From the NCBI GenBank assembly GCA_036378495.1, contig DASUWI010000082.1, positions 1 to 43,323 of the forward strand: a stretch of DNA of 43,323 nt, written 5' to 3'. The notes under the pieces were generated by a model. The model was not told the DNA's origin, did no database searches, and worked only from the letters and a program-made list of their open reading frames with translations. The stretch's first letter is position 1. Each line of letters starts with the position of its first letter. This document shows, piece after piece, positions 39,433-43,323 of the stretch. The stretch is from JAFALX01 sp036378495 (GTDB lineage Bacteria > Chloroflexota > Dormibacteria > Aeolococcales > Aeolococcaceae). Both the position numbers and the translations under genes were made by a program.

Positions 39433-39860
39433 ACGAACACTGCCGCCACCGCGAGCACGCCGAGAAACATCCCGATGCCGGTGGCGCGCGACTGCACCGC
39501 GAGGTACGCCGCGCTCTTCGGGCCGTCGCGGTCGAGCGTCTCGATCTGCCGCTTCAGCGTGGGACCGTAGCCCGCTGCGCCGCCGACCGCCATCGCGATG
39601 AAGATGCCGAGTCCGATGAGGATCCACGTCGTTGTGATCGAGTACACGAGAAACGCCATCAGCAACCCGGTGACCAGCAGCAGGCCGTACGCCGGGTTGG
39701 CGATGCGGTCGTCGACGAACTTGATGCCGCGGAGCACGAACCCGAGGTGCTCGGCGTCGCGGCCGCCGCGCGCGGACCAGGCGCCGTAAGTGAGGTTCGC
39801 TCCGACTGCGGCAATCGCCGACAGGACGTGCACCGTCTTCAGCAACAGGAACCACCACAC
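39408..39860 (-). CDS. DUF2269-like integral membrane protein
   Basis: A ~150-residue protein with four hydrophobic helices (WWFLLLKTVHVLSAIAAVGA, GLLLVTGLLMAFLVYSI, TTWILIGLGIFIAMAVGGAAG, GMFLGVLAVAAVFVMVF), matching the DUF2269 pattern (K-x-x-H near the start). GTG 39860 is preferred: a TAGACT -10 box ends 8 bases upstream, whereas TTG 39869 would overlap it. Function of the family is not known to me. It is divergent from the AIM24 gene. Confidence 0.75.
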   Translation of the reverse strand: MWWFLLLKTVHVLSAIAAVGANLTYGAWSARGGRDAEHLGFVLRGIKFVDDRIANPAYGLLLVTGLLMAFLVYSITTTWILIGLGIFIAMAVGGAAGYGPTLKRQIETLDRDGPKSAAYLAVQSRATGIGMFLGVLAVAAVFVMVFKPAA

Positions 39861-39868
39861 GCCGAGCA

Positions 39869-39878
39869 AGTCTAGACT
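39869..39878. promoter_or_regulatory. Palindromic -10 AGTCTAGACT serving two divergent genes
   Basis: AGTCTAGACT is a perfect 10-bp palindrome, so TAGACT reads as a -10 box on both strands (39873-39878 plus, 39869-39874 minus). On the minus strand it gives a leaderless GTG at 39860; on the plus strand a ~29-base leader with GGAGGA before ATG 39914. Confidence 0.5.
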
Positions 39879-39913
39879 GCGTAGCGGGCGCCCAGGAACC
39901 CGGAGGATGCGGT

Positions 39914-40672
39914 ATGCAGGAAAAGATTCTCGGGACCACGATGCCGGTGCTCGAGATCACGCTCGACCCCGGCGAGGCCCTCTTCGCCGAGTCCGGTGAG
40001 CTCTCGTGGATGACGTCGAGCATCGCCATGACCACCTCGACGCAGTACGGCGGGGGCGGCGGCATCGGCGGCGTCTTCAAACGCGCGATGGGCGGCAGCT
40101 CGATCTTCATGACCGAGTACGCGGCGCAGGGGTCGCCGGGGATGGTGGCATTCGCCACCCGTCTGCCCGGGCAGATCTTCGCAATCGACATAGCGCCCCA
40201 GCCGGGAATGAGCTACCTCGGCCATCGTCACGCGTTCGTCTGCGCAAACCACGGCGTCGAGCTCGCGATCGCGTTTCAGCAGCGGCTGGGCTCGGGCTTC
40301 TTTGGTGGCGACGGGTTCCGCCTGCAGAAGATCAGCGGTGAGGGTCGCGCCTGGGTCGAGCTCTCCGGCGAGATCGTCACCTACGACCTGCAGCCGGGGG
40401 AGATGCTGCGCGTGCACCCCGGCCACGTCGGGCTGTTCCAGGACACGGTGCAGTTCAACATCACCACCGTCCCCGGCATCAAGAACAAAATCTTTGGCGG
40501 CGACGGTGTCTTCCTCGCCCAGATGGTCGGGCCGGGCCGCGTGTGGCTACAGTCACTGCCACTGTCCAAGCTGGCTCAGGCGCTCAACGAGTACCTGCCG
40601 CAGCAGGCGGCGGAGGCCGGTGCCGCCGGAGCGGCAGGCGCCGCCATCGCCCGCGGGATCTTCGGACGATGA
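39914..40672 (+). CDS. AIM24 family protein (TIGR00266)
   Basis: A 252-residue beta-rich protein of the AIM24/DUF124 family (double-stranded beta-helix-like). Features: VLEITLDPGEALFAESGELSWM near 10-30, Gly-rich GGGGGIGGVFKRAMGG (~48-62), SGEGRAWVELSGEIVTYDLQPGEMLRVHPGHV (~140-170). The mitochondrial relative supports cristae structure; the bacterial function is not settled. GGAGGA lies 6 bases before ATG 39914. It overlaps the blue-copper lipoprotein by ATGA, so the two are made together. Confidence 0.88.
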   Translation: MQEKILGTTMPVLEITLDPGEALFAESGELSWMTSSIAMTTSTQYGGGGGIGGVFKRAMGGSSIFMTEYAAQGSPGMVAFATRLPGQIFAIDIAPQPGMSYLGHRHAFVCANHGVELAIAFQQRLGSGFFGGDGFRLQKISGEGRAWVELSGEIVTYDLQPGEMLRVHPGHVGLFQDTVQFNITTVPGIKNKIFGGDGVFLAQMVGPGRVWLQSLPLSKLAQALNEYLPQQAAEAGAAGAAGAAIARGIFGR

Positions 40673-41076
40673 TCGGCCGCGCAGCGTCCTTTGCCGCAGT
40701 GGCCGCGCTCGCCGGTGGCCTCGCCGCATGCGGCGGCTCGTCCTCGGGAGGCTCGTCGAGCGGCGGCGGCTCGTGCAGCGCCGGCAGCGCTGCCGTGAGC
40801 CAGGCCGGGTCGCCGGCCGCGACCGTGGCGGCCACGGACAACCTGGCGTTCACACCGGCGACCACCTCGGTGGGCGTGGGCCTGGTGCTGCAGTGGAAGA
40901 ACACCGGCCAGATCATGCACACCATCACGTTCGAAAGCGGCAACGCGTCGTGCCTCACCGATGTGTCGTTCAACGGCGGCGGGACGTGGGACGTGACCTT
41001 CAAGCAGACGGGCACCTACGCCTACCACTGCACGATCCACCCGCAGATGACCGGCGTCATCACGGTGCACACATAG
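40669..41076 (+). CDS. Blue-copper (cupredoxin) lipoprotein
   Basis: A 135-residue lipoprotein: signal MIGRAASFAAVAALAGGLAAC with lipobox (LAAC), then a Ser/Gly linker (~23-40) and a plastocyanin-type domain. Copper ligands are the His of MHTITFES (~83) and the Cys, His and Met of YHCTIHPQM (~121-129). It would carry single electrons outside the membrane. Its stop precedes a convergent hypothetical gene. The ATGA overlap with AIM24 is notable because the two families are not usually discussed together. Confidence 0.88.
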   Translation: MIGRAASFAAVAALAGGLAACGGSSSGGSSSGGGSCSAGSAAVSQAGSPAATVAATDNLAFTPATTSVGVGLVLQWKNTGQIMHTITFESGNASCLTDVSFNGGGTWDVTFKQTGTYAYHCTIHPQMTGVITVHT

Positions 41077-41088
41077 GACGCGAACCCT

Positions 41089-41541
41089 TCAGGTCTGCGG
41101 CCAGCACACGGCGACGCCGATGGGGCGCAGCAGCGCGTCCACCCGTCTGATCCACTCGCATCGCATCTCTGCCCGCGCGAACGCGTCCTGGATGTACTCG
41201 TACGTGGCAAGGTCGCGGCGCAGCTTGGACGCCGCGGGCTTCGGCGGCACATCCTCGGCCGCCAGCATGCCGCGGTCGACCAGCTCCTCGAACGCGAGCA
41301 CCAGCACCGAGACCGCGGTGTCGACCAGGTCCGCATAGTCGAGCTTCGCGTTCAGCACACCGACGGTGTCGCGGCCGCCGTCGGGCACCCGCCGGCTGTC
41401 GATGAACTCCTGGTACTGCTCGATGTCGTCGAGCAGACGGCATCCGGGTTCGTCGGTGCCGACCAGCACGCGGTGGTCGCTCACCCCGACGGTGAACGCG
41501 AGCGGCTCGGACTCAGCTGCGCGGCGACGGAAGAGCGGCAT
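41089..41541 (-). CDS. Hypothetical protein, last gene of gcvPB-pyrE operon
   Basis: A 150-residue soluble protein I do not recognise. It is mostly helical after a short beta part (FTVGVSDHRVLVGTDEP), with an acidic patch (DDIEQYQEFIDS) and a late Cys pair (EMRCEW, AVCWPQ). ATG 41541 begins MPLFRRR and overlaps pyrE by 29 bases; a longer frame runs through pyrE and is rejected. Translation probably depends on pyrE. Confidence 0.55.
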   Translation of the reverse strand: MPLFRRRAAESEPLAFTVGVSDHRVLVGTDEPGCRLLDDIEQYQEFIDSRRVPDGGRDTVGVLNAKLDYADLVDTAVSVLVLAFEELVDRGMLAAEDVPPKPAASKLRRDLATYEYIQDAFARAEMRCEWIRRVDALLRPIGVAVCWPQT

Positions 41542-42100
41542 CAGGCGCGGGAAACTCGCTGCGGGTGAAGAGCGCGTGCACGGCGAGCCCGGCGTCCTCC
41601 AAGGCCTCGCGCCCGCCCTCCTCACGGTCGACGATGCAGTCGGCTTCGACGATCTCCGCGCCCGTGGCGAGCACGCGCTCGCGCGCCTGCAGGAACGTGC
41701 CGCCGGTGGTCAGCGTGTCGTCGACGAGGAGCACGCGCGCACCCGGCGACAGCGGCGGTCCCTCGATCACCCGCCCGGTGCCGTGCTCCTTCTCCTGTTT
41801 GCGCACGATGAAGGCGGCGATCGCCGGCGACGCGCTGCCGCTGAGCGCGGCGACGCCGGCCGCGATTGGATCGGCGCCGAGCGTCAGGCCGCCGATGGCG
41901 TCGATGCGCAGCTCGCGGCAGCGCTGCAGCAGCAGCCGCGACACGAGGTACAGACCGCGTCCGTCGAGCGTGACCTGCTTGCCGTCGAAGTAGTAGCTGC
42001 TGCGCCGTCCGCTGGTGAGGACGAAGTCGCCGAAGCGGATGGCGCGCTCGGCGAGCAGCGTGCGCAGCTCATCGTGCAGCGCGGCCAGGTCGTCGATCAT
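41513..42100 (-). CDS. pyrE: Orotate phosphoribosyltransferase
   Basis: A 195-residue enzyme that joins orotate and PRPP in pyrimidine synthesis. LTSGRRSSYYFDGKQVTL (~29-46, orotate/PRPP side), GGLTLGADPIAAGV (~70) and the PRPP motif VLLVDDTLTTGGTFLQA (~122-138) are all present. ATG 42100 overlaps the gcvPB stop (ATGA). A pyrE next to gcvPB is not a classical pairing and is probably just operon packing. Confidence 0.93.
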   Translation of the reverse strand: MIDDLAALHDELRTLLAERAIRFGDFVLTSGRRSSYYFDGKQVTLDGRGLYLVSRLLLQRCRELRIDAIGGLTLGADPIAAGVAALSGSASPAIAAFIVRKQEKEHGTGRVIEGPPLSPGARVLLVDDTLTTGGTFLQARERVLATGAEIVEADCIVDREEGGREALEDAGLAVHALFTRSEFPAPDAALPSPRS

Positions 42101-43323
42101 ACGGGCGGCGACCAGCGCAGCACGGGTTTGCGTGCCGCGGTCACCTCGTCGACCCGGCGCACCGGCGTCTCGTACGGCGCGCCCTGCACGAACGCAAGGT
42201 CGCGCTCGGCTTCGTCGACGATGGTGGCGCAGGCATCGGCGAGGTCGTCGAGGCTCTGCTTGGGCTCGGTCTCGGTGGGCTCGAACATCAAGGCCTCCGG
42301 CACCGTGGTGGGGAAGTAGACGGTGGGCGCGTACATGCCGAAGTCGAGCAGGCGCTTGGCCACGTCCACGGCGCGCAGCCCCGCCACGCGCCCGCCCTTG
42401 GTGCTGGCGACGAACTCGTGCAGGCAGGGATCGCCCACCGCCATGCGGAACAGATCCGCGACACGCGACTGCAGATACCGCGCATTGAGCACGGCGTCGC
42501 GTGCCACGCCGTCGATGCTCGAGCCGTACGCGCGGATGTAGGCGTACGCCCGCACCAGCATGCCGAAGTTCCCATAGAAGGAGCGGACCTTGCCGATGCT
42601 CTGCGGATGCGAGTCGTCCAGACGAAACAGCTCGCCGTCGCGCTCCACCGTGGGCACCGGCAGGAAGGGCACGAGCCGCTCGACCACGCCCACCGGACCC
42701 GCGCCCGGGCCGCCGCCACCGTGCGGCGTGGAGAACGTCTTGTGCAGGTTGAGGTGCACGACGTCGAAGCCCATGTCACCAGGACGCGCCACCCCCACCA
42801 GGGCGTTGAGGTTGGCGCCGTCGTAATACAGCATCGCGCCCGCCGCGTGGGCCGCGCGCGCCAGCTCCAGGATGTCCGTCTCGAAGACGCCGAGCGTGTT
42901 GGGGTTGGTGAGCATCACCGCGGCGACGCGTTCGCTGAGGTGTGCTTTGAAGTCGTCGACGTCGACCGTGCCGTGGGGGCTGCTCTTCACCGTCACGACA
43001 TCGAGCCCGCAGGCAGCGGCCGATGCCGGGTTGGTGCCGTGCGCCGAGTCGGGGATGAGCACTGTGGTGCGTGACGTGTCGCCGTGTGCGGCGTGGTGGG
43101 CCTGGATCATCCGCAGCCCGGTCCACTCGCCGTGGGCGCCGGCCGCGGGCTGCAGTGACATGCGGGCCATGCCCGTGAGCGTGCACAGCAGCTGCTCCAG
43201 CTCCCACATCAATCGCAGCGCGCCCTGCGCGTCCTCTGCGTTCTGGTACGGATGCAGGGTTGCGAAGCCGTCGAGCGCCGCCAGCTGCTCGTCCACCACG
43301 GGGTTGTACTTCATCGTGCACGA
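42097..43323 (-). CDS. gcvPB: Glycine dehydrogenase (decarboxylating) subunit 2, 5' partial
   Basis: The frame is open at the right edge, so the first residues are missing; 408 residues are seen. This is the PLP-binding half of the two-subunit P-protein of the glycine cleavage system. Motifs: MSLQPAAGAHGEWTG, YYDGANLNALVG and the PLP lysine in HLNLHKTFSTPHGGGGPG. Two-subunit P-protein is usual in Firmicutes, Thermus and Chloroflexota-like lines and less so in classic actinobacteria. subunit 1 (gcvPA) should lie just beyond the edge. It is coupled to pyrE. Confidence 0.93.
   Translation of the reverse strand, partial: SCTMKYNPVVDEQLAALDGFATLHPYQNAEDAQGALRLMWELEQLLCTLTGMARMSLQPAAGAHGEWTGLRMIQAHHAAHGDTSRTTVLIPDSAHGTNPASAAACGLDVVTVKSSPHGTVDVDDFKAHLSERVAAVMLTNPNTLGVFETDILELARAAHAAGAMLYYDGANLNALVGVARPGDMGFDVVHLNLHKTFSTPHGGGGPGAGPVGVVERLVPFLPVPTVERDGELFRLDDSHPQSIGKVRSFYGNFGMLVRAYAYIRAYGSSIDGVARDAVLNARYLQSRVADLFRMAVGDPCLHEFVASTKGGRVAGLRAVDVAKRLLDFGMYAPTVYFPTTVPEALMFEPTETEPKQSLDDLADACATIVDEAERDLAFVQGAPYETPVRRVDEVTAARKPVLRWSPPV

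Noticed and set aside
1..43323. CRISPR arrays, insertion sequences, phage or plasmid features
   Set aside because: No regularly spaced repeats, transposase or integrase motifs, or terminal inverted repeats were seen on reading; short GC-rich repeats are compositional.

Overview
This is a very GC-rich stretch of bacterial chromosome with tightly packed genes. Neighbouring genes often overlap by an ATGA or GTGA junction. I saw no transposase, integrase, phage gene, CRISPR array or rRNA. The window suggests a soil-type, high-GC member of the Terrabacteria, either an actinobacterial or a 'Candidatus Dormibacterota'/Chloroflexota-like lineage. The reasons are the two-subunit style glycine decarboxylase (GcvPB), an MshC-like CysRS paralogue, PPK2, LuxR-family (LAL-type) ATPase regulators, and many genes with a TANNNT -10 box 6 to 9 bases before the start codon, which implies leaderless mRNAs. 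The lineage call is an inference; there is no phylogenetic marker in the window strong enough to fix it.

Layout. 1-1.75 kb: the end of a secreted surface protein, a lipoprotein, and on the minus strand a small secreted protein behind a class-I cyclic-di-GMP (GEMM-I) riboswitch. 1.8-4.8 kb: a marR-MFS exporter-type II NADH dehydrogenase operon (minus). 4.9-9.6 kb: a large LuxR/AAA regulator divergent from an FAD aromatic hydroxylase. 9.6-11.4 kb: convergent DUF2330 and DUF4396 membrane proteins. 11.4-14.4 kb: a PIG-L deacetylase, a frameshifted small membrane protein and an S9 peptidase, translationally coupled. 14.5-18.2 kb: a 31-codon ORF coupled to a DUF2236/MpaB-type oxygenase, then an ABC substrate-binding lipoprotein and a monoacylglycerol-lipase-like hydrolase. 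18.2-22.3 kb: an NmrA-like reductase divergent from polyphosphate kinase 2, a TPR-like protein coupled to a HExxH protease, and a GNAT acetyltransferase. 22.4-24.3 kb: tRNA-Asp(GUC), a Nudix hydrolase and the MshC/CysRS-like ligase.

24.3-26.8 kb: a four-gene electron-transfer operon (small anchored protein, ferric-reductase-like membrane protein, NuoF-like flavoprotein, ferredoxin). 26.8-29.9 kb: a Cys/His-rich protein, DAHP synthase and two related secreted proteins. 29.9-31.8 kb: a GNAT, an SRPBCC protein and a truncated sigma-70-like protein. 31.8-35.2 kb: DNA polymerase IV, an XRE-type regulator, a HAD phosphatase, a Gly/Arg-tailed protein and an ADP-ribose pyrophosphatase. 35.2-39.9 kb: a lytic transglycosylase, a lipoprotein, an acyl-CoA dehydrogenase, a beta-propeller secreted protein and a DUF2269 membrane protein. 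39.9-43.3 kb: AIM24, a blue-copper lipoprotein, and a gcvPB-pyrE-hypothetical operon that runs off the right edge.

The strongest unusual signals are the c-di-GMP riboswitch in front of an unknown secreted protein, the widespread leaderless-promoter signature (which also corrects several start codons), the redox operon with an altered NuoF iron-sulfur motif, two genes whose best start is CTG, and a sigma-like protein that lacks region 4.
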